Source: Bartonella sp. MM73XJBT.G
GTDB taxonomy: Bacteria; Pseudomonadota; Alphaproteobacteria; Rhizobiales; Rhizobiaceae
Length of the DNA stretch: 64,000 nucleotides
NCBI RefSeq assembly: GCF_028618435.1
Contig: NZ_JAQISW010000006.1
Span: forward strand, 1-64,000
Direction of reading: 5' to 3'
Part shown: positions 7,766 through 16,679 of the stretch, one piece after another
Numbering within the stretch: position 1 is the stretch's first letter
Layout: each line of letters starts with the position of its first letter
Notes under the pieces: generated by a model
What the model was told of the DNA's origin: nothing
The model's input: the letters and a program-made list of their open reading frames with translations, nothing else
Database searches by the model: none
Translations under genes and position numbers: made by a program

Positions 7766-8398
7766 TCATTCTAGCTGCTTTGACGGTAAAGAAGAATCTT
7801 CTGTGGCAAAAGCATCACGGCTGCTACTTTCTTTATGCAAAAACGCATCTTCTAATTCCTCTGAAGAAAGAGGAAGAGAATCTACTTTAGTTGTCTGTTT
7901 TGGTTCTTCTTTTTTAAGCTTTACAGGCTCTTGTAAATCTTCATTTCTTCGCACAGCAGCTTTTACTTCGCTATATGAAGCAACAATCTGTGTATCAGCA
8001 CTACTGTTTAAGTTTTCTGTGTTGTAAAAACTCAGAGTAGACCACAATGTTTCTTTCTTAAAGATACACTTTGATATTGTTTGTTCATAACAGCAAGTTA
8101 AAGTGCTTTGTACAGATGCAAGATTTTTGCAAAAGTCAAATGCCCCAAAAAAAGAAAGCCATTTCATATTTTCAACATCGATTTGCTCAAAAAATGCGTC
8201 AAAATTATGTTTATTTTGTTTAAATTGCTCAGTTGTTGCTGTTTCTACGGCTCTTTCTCGAAGCAGAGATAGTTGACGGAATAATTTATCATTCTTACCT
8301 GTTATATAGGAATTATCCCGCGCTTCTTGTTCGATGAGAGCTGGAGGGATATCGGATATGTATGAAGCAGCAAACATTGTGAAGTCTGGAATAATCAT
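7766..8398 (-). CDS. trwN: TrwN-like (VirB1) protein with an eroded lytic-transglycosylase domain
   Basis: The 210-aa protein begins MIIPDFTMFAAS, like VirB1/TrwN proteins. By eye the segment AFDFCKNLASVQSTLTCCYEQ aligns with the VirB1 block AFDPCKNL..G..IL..CY, and KLFRQLSLLRERAVETA aligns with the RLVRQP.SLDEAI.TA block. VirB1 proteins are periplasmic muramidases that open peptidoglycan for the secretion channel. Here the catalytic region is changed: the usual ES.xxPxAIG reads EARDNSYITG, keeping the Glu but losing Ser and Pro, and the GIAQVN motif reads AFFEQIDV. The last 70 residues are acidic and Ser-rich, an unrelated-looking tail. The start overlaps the upstream stop by one base (TGATG). 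The product may be inactive or structural. Confidence 0.6.
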   Translation of the reverse strand: MIIPDFTMFAASYISDIPPALIEQEARDNSYITGKNDKLFRQLSLLRERAVETATTEQFKQNKHNFDAFFEQIDVENMKWLSFFGAFDFCKNLASVQSTLTCCYEQTISKCIFKKETLWSTLSFYNTENLNSSADTQIVASYSEVKAAVRRNEDLQEPVKLKKEEPKQTTKVDSLPLSSEELEDAFLHKESSSRDAFATEDSSLPSKQLE

Positions 8399-9012
8399 CA
8401 GTAATACACCTTATTATGAAGAATTTTATTGATACAAATACCAATGCTGTTTAGTGCTTTTTGTCGCTGTTTCTTGTTTTTATAAATTTGTAAAACAGAA
8501 TTGTTTTGCCTAGAATATTCCTTGTGGTGGAGATTTTTTTCTTTTCTGAAAAGATTGGTAATATATCTGAATATCCCAGAAGCAAGATCAATGTATGCTA
8601 TAAAATAGAACTGACCGCACCAACCGATATTATTGGAATGAAGGAAAAAAGTACGACTTTTAATCAATAATGATCTTTGGGACTTTCTTGAAGTTGCTTG
8701 TTTTATATAATTTCTTTGTTGCAAAAAGAGATTTAAAGAACATCTATACCAAGTAAAAATTTTTTGTATTTGAGGGTAGCTCGTATTGTTATAATGAACG
8801 ACACCATCATTATAGGGAGAGGGCTTGTTCTTTGTTGCATATTGCCATAGTTTATAGAGTGGCGGTTTATATTTACTTTTGACTACTGATTCATAAGGGT
8901 CAGGGAGGTGTGGTAGCACTTGCGCACTGTATTTTCCAATTTCAGCAACTAAACTGAAAAAGGATGCAATGGTGGAAGTTGAGACACAAATAAACAGTTC
9001 TTTGTGGTACAA
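8398..9012 (-). CDS. Unknown basic protein at the head of the trw operon
   Basis: A 204-aa reading frame coupled to trwN by a TGATG stop-start overlap, which supports translation. The product is rich in Lys, Tyr, Asn, Ser and Ile and strongly basic towards its C-terminus (KNKKQRQKALNS). A hydrophobic stretch near the N-terminus (FICVSTSTIASFFSLVAEI) might be a signal or membrane segment. I recognise no family. By position it takes the place of the small korA/kikA-type genes upstream of trwN in conjugative plasmids, but its length and composition do not obviously match. It could also be a decayed frame kept open by AT-richness; the coupling argues mildly against that. Confidence 0.45.
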   Translation of the reverse strand: MYHKELFICVSTSTIASFFSLVAEIGKYSAQVLPHLPDPYESVVKSKYKPPLYKLWQYATKNKPSPYNDGVVHYNNTSYPQIQKIFTWYRCSLNLFLQQRNYIKQATSRKSQRSLLIKSRTFFLHSNNIGWCGQFYFIAYIDLASGIFRYITNLFRKEKNLHHKEYSRQNNSVLQIYKNKKQRQKALNSIGICINKILHNKVYY

Positions 9013-9065
9013 AACACATCTCCGTCAAAGTGATATATGTATCGTATTTTTAATTTTGATAATAA

Positions 9066-9084
9066 ATAGACAAAAATTGTCTAT
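9066..9084. promoter_or_regulatory. Perfect palindrome, candidate KorA/KorB-type operator
   Basis: ATAGACAA, a 3-bp A spacer and TTGTCTAT form a perfect 8+8 inverted repeat in the 128-bp spacer between the divergent trw-side ORF and the H-NS-like gene. Its right arm overlaps a TATAAT (9082-9087), so a repressor bound here would block a promoter reading rightward and probably the divergent one too. A TTGATA at 9056-9061 lies 20 bp before the TATAAT, a long spacing. The role is inferred from symmetry and position. Confidence 0.5.
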
Positions 9085-9140
9085 AATTGTGTTTAAAATA
9101 TGGCAAAGAACAATTCTTTTTTGCAAGGGGAGTAATTAAG

Positions 9141-9428
9141 GTGAATGATCTCAAAAATATGAATTTTGATGAATTAAAAGAGATGCGTACACAAATTGAT
9201 GTGGAATTGAAAAAACGGCAAGCAAAAGAAAAGCAAAATGCGCGACGAAAAATTCTTGAAATTGCTAATACCCATGGAATTGATATCGCTGATCTTGTGA
9301 GCAAAGAGCGTCATTATAGGAATCCCAATAACCAATGGGAATTATGGAATGGGCGTGGACGGAGACCTAAGTGGATTAAAGAGTGGTTGGAGAATGGGTA
9401 TACACTTGATGAACTCGAAGTAACATAA
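9141..9428 (+). CDS. H-NS-like nucleoid-associated protein
   Basis: I start this at the GTG at 9141, which has AGGGGAG eight bases upstream; an ATG at 9087 would overlap the promoter/palindrome region and lacks a comparable site. The 95-aa product has a charged helical N-terminus (MNFDELKEMRTQIDVELKKRQAKE, an oligomerisation-type coiled coil). The C-terminus (YRNPNNQWELWNGRGRRPKWI) matches the H-NS DNA-binding signature YRNP...W.GRGRKPKW. H-NS proteins silence AT-rich, acquired DNA. It is divergent from the trw operon, so it may be a local silencer of it. Related small H-NS genes are common on conjugative plasmids. Confidence 0.85.
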   Translation: MNDLKNMNFDELKEMRTQIDVELKKRQAKEKQNARRKILEIANTHGIDIADLVSKERHYRNPNNQWELWNGRGRRPKWIKEWLENGYTLDELEVT

Positions 9429-10656
9429 CAACAGAAGTAGCATAACACATGTGCGATATTTATAAGGCAAGGGAATATCAAGAGATATGGATGTGAGAAG
9501 TAGGCTCTTTTTGCTTATTTGATTGTATAAAAATACTGAATAGATATATTAACCTATTGAAATGTAAAATAAAATGATAAAAAACAGAGATAAATATATC
9601 TAAATGAAAAAGGTGTTTTTGTTATAAGCTGGCATTATCATTATGCTTACTAGCTTGAAATGTTATAATCGCTTTTGACATTTGAGAGAGAGAACTTTAT
9701 CTCTTTTTTATCGTTTTATTTAACGTTATTCTTTTTTAGTCTATGCAAATAAATGGTTTTATTGATTCTTTACAAAAAGGGTTTAAATCGGAAGAGTTTA
9801 TGACTTAAGCAGTACGCCAACACCTTGGCTGTATTTGCTAGCCCCAATGTTGTGCACTCTTTGGTATAGAGTACGGAACAATTTTTATATATCAGATTTT
9901 GTAATCTTGGCATTTTTGTATAAATTAAAGGGTCTCCTTTAGAAAAAGAATACCCCAACGGGATGTACTCGTGTTGCCAATTTACATGCTTTTTTTAAAG
10001 AAAATATTTTCTAATGATCTAAGGCTATTTTATGGCGTGGCTAAAACAATATAATATAAAAGTTTATCTCTATTCTGCACCATTATTTTTAATTCAATAA
10101 AAAGTATAAGTCGGCGCCATTATATGCTTTTCTAACTTTCAATGTTTTGAGAGCTCTTGAAACTTGGGAAGGGTATGAGAGGCTTTGATGCCTTTCTTTA
10201 ATTATTTGTTATCTATATGCTAATTCCATTTGTGATGTGAAAAGGGTGATTTTGATTGATTCAGCAGGAGGGAGATTGGAAATAAGGGCATTTTACGATT
10301 TTCACTGTTCTTATTCTACATAAGAACAGTGAAGTCTTCCTTATAAGTCAAAGTTTGTCTGATAAAGAAAGTCTTGTTTATTTTTTTGCTTTAAAAGAGC
10401 GTCATTTGAAGTATGATAAGATCACTTTCATGAGATGTTTTTTCAGTGTGTAGTGAATATTCTTAAAATATCGCTCGCTTGTTTTTTCCCCTATGGCTAA
10501 GTGAAATACAAGAAGGGCAAATTAAGGGAAAACTTGCGTGACAAGAATCTGGGCTGTTTACAGATCGGATTGAATGGAAGTCTTTGATTTTGTGGGGGAG
10601 TAAAAAAGCCAAAGGTTATAAAAGGTTATAAAAAGTGAAAGGGTATGAATTTTTAC
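9429..10656. other. Gene-free spacer between the trw locus and ubiH-like gene
   Basis: About 1.2 kb with stops in all frames and no recognisable gene. It contains a diverged copy of the dispersed intergenic repeat (about 10090-10340) ending in a perfect 14-bp hairpin. It marks the chromosomal edge of the trw locus; no tRNA or integrase was seen there. Confidence 0.7.
10301..10333. repeat. Perfect 14-bp stem hairpin inside a repeat copy
   Basis: TTCACTGTTCTTAT at 10301-10314 pairs perfectly with ATAAGAACAGTGAA at 10320-10333 across a 5-nt loop. No poly-T tail follows directly, so it is not a classical terminator. It sits in the 3' part of a diverged dispersed-repeat copy; the equivalent place in the copy near 29.7 kb has a weaker CTCTTC/GAAGAG stem. 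Confidence 0.6.
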
Positions 10657-12000
10657 TTAAAGCGGGAAGCCGTTTAGAAGACGAGGCGCATTTGGGGTAA
10701 GGCCAGCAGCTTCTTGAATGAAATATTTCTTTATTCGTGGCGCTTGATTGACGATTCCAAGACCAGTATCGCGAAACATTCGTAAGAGAAGATTATCGTT
10801 AGAAAAGAGTTTGTTAAGCCAATCATTGCTTAAAGCCATACGGACAATTTCAAAACGTCTCCAGCTTTGATAGCGTTCTAAAGCGGTGAGGGAGCCAATG
10901 TCAAGACCTAATCGTGCTGTTTCAATAATCACTTCAGCAAGAGCAGCGCTATCACGTAATCCTAAATTGAGTCCTTGTCCTGCGATGGGATGGATGGTAT
11001 GGGCTGCATCGCCAACGAGCGCAAAACGAGGCTTAATATATTGACGTGTTAAAGAAAGATTTAGGGGAAAAGCTTGACGTTCACCATTCCAAGAGAGTTT
11101 TCCTAATCGATGACCAATACGTCTTTCGAGCTCTGTTTCAAAAATAAGTGCATCAGCTTTGAGGTAATATTGTGCGGTTTTATGATCTTCATTCCACACA
11201 ATGGCGGATCGGTTGCCTTTGAGAGGGAGAAGAGCGAAAGGGCCAGCCGGTAAAAAATGTTGAATTGCTTGACCATTATGGGGTTTTTCATGTTCAACTG
11301 TGCAGATGATTGCTGTTTGTTTATAGGGGTGAGCAAAGTTTTTAAGACCTGCTTTTTGGCGTAATGTCGATTGGGCACCATTGGCTGCAATAAGCAATTT
11401 TGTTTGCCAAGCCTCTTCATTATCTAAAGTGACAGTTGTGTGTTGGTTGTCTTGATGAAAATCAATGACACGTGTGTTTGCGATGACAGGGATATTGAGA
11501 TCTTTGACACGTTTTTTTAAAGTATTGATGAGTTCTCGATGCTCTACCATAGTTGCAAAGGGTTCACCAGGGGTAATGTCACCTTCAAAGGTTAAAAGAG
11601 TGGGTTTAACGGGATCATTTATGCTCGTATCTGTGATGATCATTGAGTGAATGGGTTGTGCATAGGGTTTGATAGAGTCCCAACATTGCAATTGTTTTAA
11701 CATGCGAACAGAAGCAGCAGCAAGGGCAATGGTTCGTATGTTAGAAGCAGGAATATCTTCTTGTGGAGCAGCATCAACGATTTTTATTTTCAGTTTAGGG
11801 GCTGTTTGCTTGAGTGCTATTGCAAGTGTTGAACCGATAACCGCCCCCCCTGCAATGAGAAGATCACATTGTCTGGTTTTATGAGATTTTATTTTCTTAT
11901 TGGGTTTTATATCTTTATGGTGATTAGAATACACAATGCTTTTTCCATTATTTACGGGGCTTTTCCCATTGTTTAAAGCTTGCTTGCTGTTAAAAAACAT
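10657..12000 (-). CDS. UbiH/UbiF-family FAD-dependent ubiquinone biosynthesis hydroxylase
   Basis: A 447-aa flavoprotein monooxygenase. It has an N-terminal FAD-binding beta-alpha-beta motif, LLIAGGAVIGSTLAIAL, at about residue 47. Near residue 330 is the highly typical FALVGDAAHTIHPIAGQGLN followed by LGLRDSAALAEVI, which identifies the UbiH/UbiF/COQ6 family that hydroxylates the aromatic ring during ubiquinone synthesis at the inner membrane. Which ring position it modifies cannot be told from sequence alone. It has a hydrophilic N-terminal extension of about 43 residues with a doubled NNGKS motif that most relatives lack; a later non-ATG start is possible, since no strong ribosome-binding site precedes the ATG. 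Confidence 0.88.
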   Translation of the reverse strand: MFFNSKQALNNGKSPVNNGKSIVYSNHHKDIKPNKKIKSHKTRQCDLLIAGGAVIGSTLAIALKQTAPKLKIKIVDAAPQEDIPASNIRTIALAAASVRMLKQLQCWDSIKPYAQPIHSMIITDTSINDPVKPTLLTFEGDITPGEPFATMVEHRELINTLKKRVKDLNIPVIANTRVIDFHQDNQHTTVTLDNEEAWQTKLLIAANGAQSTLRQKAGLKNFAHPYKQTAIICTVEHEKPHNGQAIQHFLPAGPFALLPLKGNRSAIVWNEDHKTAQYYLKADALIFETELERRIGHRLGKLSWNGERQAFPLNLSLTRQYIKPRFALVGDAAHTIHPIAGQGLNLGLRDSAALAEVIIETARLGLDIGSLTALERYQSWRRFEIVRMALSNDWLNKLFSNDNLLLRMFRDTGLGIVNQAPRIKKYFIQEAAGLTPNAPRLLNGFPL

Positions 12001-12718
12001 TTTTCTTTCAACTTATCTACACTATTTTGATTTGTACTTTTTCCCCTATTTTACAAAGAAGAGATTTCTCTTTGGAAGAAATGTCTTTTTGGTGTCAATC
12101 TGATGACAAATCAGTGTTTTAGAGCGCTTTTGTTTTACTTGTGTGACTCACTTTACAGATTTATCGGATCAGCTTTTTTTGAATGTCCTCTCCAATTTCT
12201 TTTACACTTGATTGATAGAAAAGAAAACTAAAATTAGACAAAGATGAGAATGTATTTTTTAATTTATATGAATGTCCTTTAAGAGGCTTGTTCTAAAAGG
12301 ATACATTGAGAATGATAGATAAGAAAAATAATATTCATTTGTGATGGTTAAATGTGATGGTTAAAACGGTATTAATATTTTACTGTTAGCACGGTGTAAC
12401 ATAACCTTTTGTTGAAGAGGGTGATAGAGATTGTCGTAAGCTCTATTACCCATGTAAAACTTTATACATGAGGTATTTTTTGTTGTTTGTGTGATAATAT
12501 TTTAAGATAGGACTGTTTTTATGCTTTATGGAAGGATTAGAGGGTGATTTATGAATGACATGAAGTAGGAAAAAGGCAGAATGCACGAGATTAAGAAGTT
12601 GGATTGTTGACAGATGATCGTTTACAGATCAGCACTGAGTGTAAGCTTCGTCCTTTTTTAAGAGAAGGGGGGAGTTATAACGCTTTAAATATGAAAGTTT
12701 TATATTTGGAATTGATGG
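12001..12718. other. Spacer upstream of ftsK
   Basis: About 720 bp between the divergent ubiH-like and ftsK genes. No open frame, RNA gene or clear terminator was recognised; it must hold the promoters of both genes, but no convincing -35/-10 pair stands out. Confidence 0.5.
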
Positions 12719-15169
12719 ATGCACCGAAGTTCTTCCCCTTATGATTCATTGGAATCCCGAGATTCTCAAGGTTTTCGACTTGTTGAGATGTTTTTACGTC
12801 AGATTGGCGTATTTATTGGGCTTGGGCTTTTGGGCTTTATTATCTTTTGTGTATTTGCTTTGGCGACGTGGAATGTTGCTGATCCCTCTTTAACCCATGC
12901 AAGTACAAATGAGGTTACAAACCTTATGGGGTGGCTGGGGGCGGTTCTTTCAGATTCTATTATGCAGTTTTTTGGCTTAGCAAGTCTTGCTATTTTGTTG
13001 CCGCCGTTATTTTGGTCTTTTCTCTTGTTGGCACAAAAGAATATCTACAATTTGACTTTGCGCTTTTTTTTATGGTTGGTATCAACAATTTGTTTTTTAA
13101 TGGCTTTTTCCCTTATGACGCCTGTTGCTTCTTTTACCCATTGGCCTTTGCCTATGGGATTGGGAGGGGTTTTAGGAGATAAAGTTTTAAGTGTTGCTTC
13201 TTCAATTTTTCCTCTTTTTCTTTCTTCGCTTTACAGGATGCTCTTTAGTGTTGTTTTTATTCTTTTAGGTTTTTTTACTGCTGCTTTTGCTGGCAATGTG
13301 ATATGGCGGCGCAAAGCAAAGAAAAGAAAAGAAAAAAACATTCCTAAAAACGAAATCGTTGATCCGGTTTTTGAGATGGAAGAAGATGTGGAATATAGCG
13401 CAGAGAATGATCGTGAGAAGCATGGTTTTTTTGCCACAACTTTTGGCGCTCTTTTACATCTTTTTTATTTTTTACAAGCACGTTTTTTTCGTTTCTTCTG
13501 TTTCAAAAGGTGTTCTCAAAGTAAGAGACAAGGCAAGTCATTTGATCGGATTGAACCAACTTTTTTGGGTGAAAAAGAAAAATGTGAGGAAAATCAAAAT
13601 AAAGCTCATGTTTCTTCTTCTGTTAAAAGTCGTGGTTTGAAATCTTTAACAGTTTCTTCAAAGGGTGGTTTTGTTCTTCCACTTTTAGACTACCTATCGG
13701 TTCCACCACCGTCTGTCAGGGATGCAAAACTTTCTCCTGCTGCTTTAAAAGCAAACTCTCAAGAACTTGAAGGGGTTTTGTTAGATTTTGGGGTCAAAGG
13801 AAAAATTATAGATGCTTGTCCTGGACCCGTGGTCACTTTGTATGAATTTGAACCGGCTGCTGGCATTAAGTCTTCCCGTATCATTAGTTTAGCAGATGAT
13901 ATTGCGCGTTCGATGCGTGCGATTTCTGCCCGTGTTGCTGTGGTTCCTGGGCGCAATGTGATTGGAATAGAGTTACCCAATGCAAAGCGGGAGATGGTTT
14001 ATTTAAGGGAGATTATGCAAGCACAGGAATTTGTTGAAAGTAAAGCCAAATTAGGGCTTGCTTTGGGCAAAACTATCGGCGGGGAAGCTGTGATTGCGGA
14101 TTTAGCAAAAATGCCGCATCTCTTGGTTGCTGGTACAACAGGATCGGGAAAATCTGTTGCTATCAACACAATGATTTTATCATTGCTTTATCGTATGACG
14201 CCTGAACAATGTCGTCTCATTATGGTGGATCCGAAAATGCTTGAACTTTCGGTTTATGATGGCATTCCTCATTTGTTAACACCGGTGGTGACAGATCCTA
14301 AAAAAGCTGTGACTGCGCTTAAATGGGCTGTTCGTGAAATGGAAGAGCGCTACAGTAAAATGTCAAAACTTGGTGTTCGCAATATTGATGGGTTTAATGC
14401 ACGTCTCAAGGAGTCAGAAGGTCAAGGAGAAATAATGGTGCGTACCGTTCAAGTGGGCTTTGATCATGAGACTGGTGAGCCTCTTTATGAGACGGAAACT
14501 CTTGATTTTAGTCCTATGCCCTATATTGTTGTCATTATCGATGAAATGGCTGATTTGATGATGGTCGCTGGTAAAGATATTGAAGGCGCGGTTCAACGTT
14601 TAGCACAAATGGCACGTGCTGCCGGTATCCATGTGATTATGGCGACACAGCGTCCTTCCGTCGATGTTATTACTGGAACGATCAAAGCCAATTTTCCTAC
14701 ACGCATTTCTTTTTCCGTGAGCTCAAAAATCGATAGCCGAACAATTCTAGGCGAACAGGGGGCTGAGCAATTATTGGGACAAGGCGATATGCTTTTTATG
14801 ATGGGAGGAGGACGTATTCAGCGTGTTCATGGACCTTTTGTTGCGGATGATGAAGTGGAGCAGATTGTTGCGCATCTTAAAGCACAAGCACGACCTGATT
14901 ATTTGGAAACAATTACCCAAGAAGTTGAAGAAGATGGCACTGATGTTTCTTCGGCTTCTCCTTCAGCAGATGATCCCTATAGTCAAGCTGTTGCTATTGT
15001 TCTTCGTGATCGTAAGGCTTCAACCTCTTATATTCAACGCCGTTTAGGGATTGGCTATAATCGTGCTGCAACATTGATTGAGAGGATGGAAGAGGAAGGT
15101 ATCATTAGTCCAGCAAATCATGCAGGCAAACGAGAAATTTTAGTTCCAGCCGAAGAAGAACGCTTTTGA
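12719..15169 (+). CDS. ftsK: FtsK/SpoIIIE DNA translocase
   Basis: An 816-aa septal DNA pump that resolves chromosome dimers and clears DNA from the closing septum. The N-terminus has four hydrophobic segments between residues 25 and 195. A short charged linker follows, then the RecA-like motor with Walker A GTTGSGKS at residues 472-479, Walker B VVIIDEMADLMM and the motif ATQRPSVDVITG. The last 65 residues (DPYSQAVAIVL..., IGYNRAATLIERMEEEGI) form the winged-helix gamma domain that reads polar KOPS-type sequences. The ATG at 12719 has a GGAA about 7 bp upstream. A decayed second copy of the gamma-domain region lies about 1.3 kb downstream. Confidence 0.96.
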   Translation: MHRSSSPYDSLESRDSQGFRLVEMFLRQIGVFIGLGLLGFIIFCVFALATWNVADPSLTHASTNEVTNLMGWLGAVLSDSIMQFFGLASLAILLPPLFWSFLLLAQKNIYNLTLRFFLWLVSTICFLMAFSLMTPVASFTHWPLPMGLGGVLGDKVLSVASSIFPLFLSSLYRMLFSVVFILLGFFTAAFAGNVIWRRKAKKRKEKNIPKNEIVDPVFEMEEDVEYSAENDREKHGFFATTFGALLHLFYFLQARFFRFFCFKRCSQSKRQGKSFDRIEPTFLGEKEKCEENQNKAHVSSSVKSRGLKSLTVSSKGGFVLPLLDYLSVPPPSVRDAKLSPAALKANSQELEGVLLDFGVKGKIIDACPGPVVTLYEFEPAAGIKSSRIISLADDIARSMRAISARVAVVPGRNVIGIELPNAKREMVYLREIMQAQEFVESKAKLGLALGKTIGGEAVIADLAKMPHLLVAGTTGSGKSVAINTMILSLLYRMTPEQCRLIMVDPKMLELSVYDGIPHLLTPVVTDPKKAVTALKWAVREMEERYSKMSKLGVRNIDGFNARLKESEGQGEIMVRTVQVGFDHETGEPLYETETLDFSPMPYIVVIIDEMADLMMVAGKDIEGAVQRLAQMARAAGIHVIMATQRPSVDVITGTIKANFPTRISFSVSSKIDSRTILGEQGAEQLLGQGDMLFMMGGGRIQRVHGPFVADDEVEQIVAHLKAQARPDYLETITQEVEEDGTDVSSASPSADDPYSQAVAIVLRDRKASTSYIQRRLGIGYNRAATLIERMEEEGIISPANHAGKREILVPAEEERF

Positions 15170-15229
15170 AAAATCTTTATAATCGTTTCTTTTAATGTCT
15201 TAATAAAAATAATGTTTCATAAAAACAAA

Positions 15230-15500
15230 TCGTTGCCTTATTGTACCGTAGAAAGCTCGCATCATCGTACATAAGTTCTCAATTTGCGATAGGCCTATAG
15301 TATTTGAAACTTTTCATAAGAGATATTCCTTATTTTATATCATTTTACTTGCACGTTAGATTTTCTTGTAACATGCAAGTAAATAATTTGAATTGATTTA
15401 ATATATAGAGAGTATCTTGCAGTCTTCGGCGTTATGATTTCAGTTGAAAAAATGATGATTTATCATTATAAATCAATATATTGATGTAAAATAGCCTCAT
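15230..15500 (+). repeat. Dispersed intergenic repeat, copy A
   Basis: This copy contains the family core TTTGAAACTTTTCATAAGAG, then a T-rich block with a TTACTTGCACGTTAG-like sequence, ATTTGAATTGATTTAAT, and the tail TTATAAATCAATATATTGATG. The same blocks recur in the same order at 23.1, 29.5, 42.5, 58.9 and 62.9 kb. It has no coding potential. Confidence 0.7.
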
Positions 15501-16340
15501 TTGAGGTGTGGTGGTATAAAGCCATGAACGGCTTGATATTTAAGTATTTTTGCTGTTCTCGCCGTTTAATCTCACGGCAAAACTGGTTGCGTTATCTGAC
15601 TTGCCTGTCTGCTTTTAGAAAAGGGCTCGTGTGTCGAGTTTTTGTTTAAGTGAATGATATGAGGTAGGAAGTTAAGAGGAACTTTCTAGAATCCAAAAAG
15701 CAGATTTCGACTTCGCTAAGTGTGCTTATAGGCAGGTTTTGAACTTTTTGTGATTCAAACTCCAAATTGGTTACAGAACGAATTGATTGAGAATTTTTTT
15801 ATTCTTTACGGGTGTATGGTAAGTCAAAGGAGCATTTTTTCCATTGTGTCATTGAAAAAAGTTTTCAGGTTCGCGAGTAATATGTTTAGAACTTAACTCC
15901 ATCCGTGTATTGACCATAATTCATAGCAGCTTTAGGGATTAGGGGTGAAAAAGAAGAGATTATGCATTTAGCCAATCAGTAGAAAAGTTAAGAAATAGGG
16001 ATAATTTCAAAAATTCAAAAGAAAACTTATTATTTATATAATGCATTGATTTATAATAATAATCGCATTACTCATTTGGAATAAGAGATCTCAATATCGT
16101 AAGATTCTTTCATTTTTAACCTGTTTGTATTGAATCGACCAAAAACTATTCGCTTGCAGGTTACGAGTAGGGAAGCTTGTGTGGATAAAAATGATTAAGA
16201 AAGAACTAAAAATGTTTGTTTTGAACCTGTTCTAATGGCTCAAGGACTTGTCGCAACATTTTAGGGTTGGCACACGTGTGTGATGGTTTTGGCTTGGAAA
16301 TGATACCGCAAGAGATAGCAAGAAATTAAAGAAGGACTTT
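15501..16340. other. Gene-free spacer between repeat copy A and the ftsK-tail pseudogene
   Basis: About 840 bp with no open frame of note and no RNA gene recognised. TTGATTTATAATAAT near 16050 resembles the tail block of the dispersed repeat. Confidence 0.5.
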
Positions 16341-16349
16341 TTGCTTTTT

Positions 16350-16590
16350 CTGCAATCAATGATTTCTATCGTCGAACTGTTATCGTTGTGCTTCGTGGTG
16401 ATAAAGTTTCAATTTCTTATAGTCAACGCCGTTTGGGTATTGGTTATAATTGAGCAGCGACATTGCTTGAAAAGATGCAAGAAAGAAGCATCGTTCGTCC
16501 AGCAAATCACGAGAGTAAACGGAAAATTTTAGGACTGTTGAGTAAGCATACTTTTAAAAACTTTTTGATAGTGTTTTCAAACAATATCTT
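16350..16590 (+). pseudogene. Decayed copy of the ftsK 3' end (gamma domain)
   Basis: The stretch matches ftsK 14990-15185 by eye: GTTCTTCGTGATCGTAAGGC of ftsK aligns with GTGCTTCGTGGTGATAAAGT here, and CAACGCCGTTTAGGGATTGG aligns with CAACGCCGTTTGGGTATTGG. The protein equivalents of SYSQRRLGIGYN are readable. An in-frame TGA replaces the codon for the Arg after IGYN, and no start codon or upstream FtsK sequence exists. The similarity runs past the ftsK stop codon into flanking DNA (TTTTGAAAAATC against CTTTTAAAAACTT), so the duplication included downstream sequence. Confidence 0.85.
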
Positions 16591-16679
16591 TATCTTGTAA
16601 AGCAGGGTATTTATTCATCATTGTGATGACTTAATTATAAATGATAAAGTCAATTCGATATTGTTTGGGAGCATTTTTT

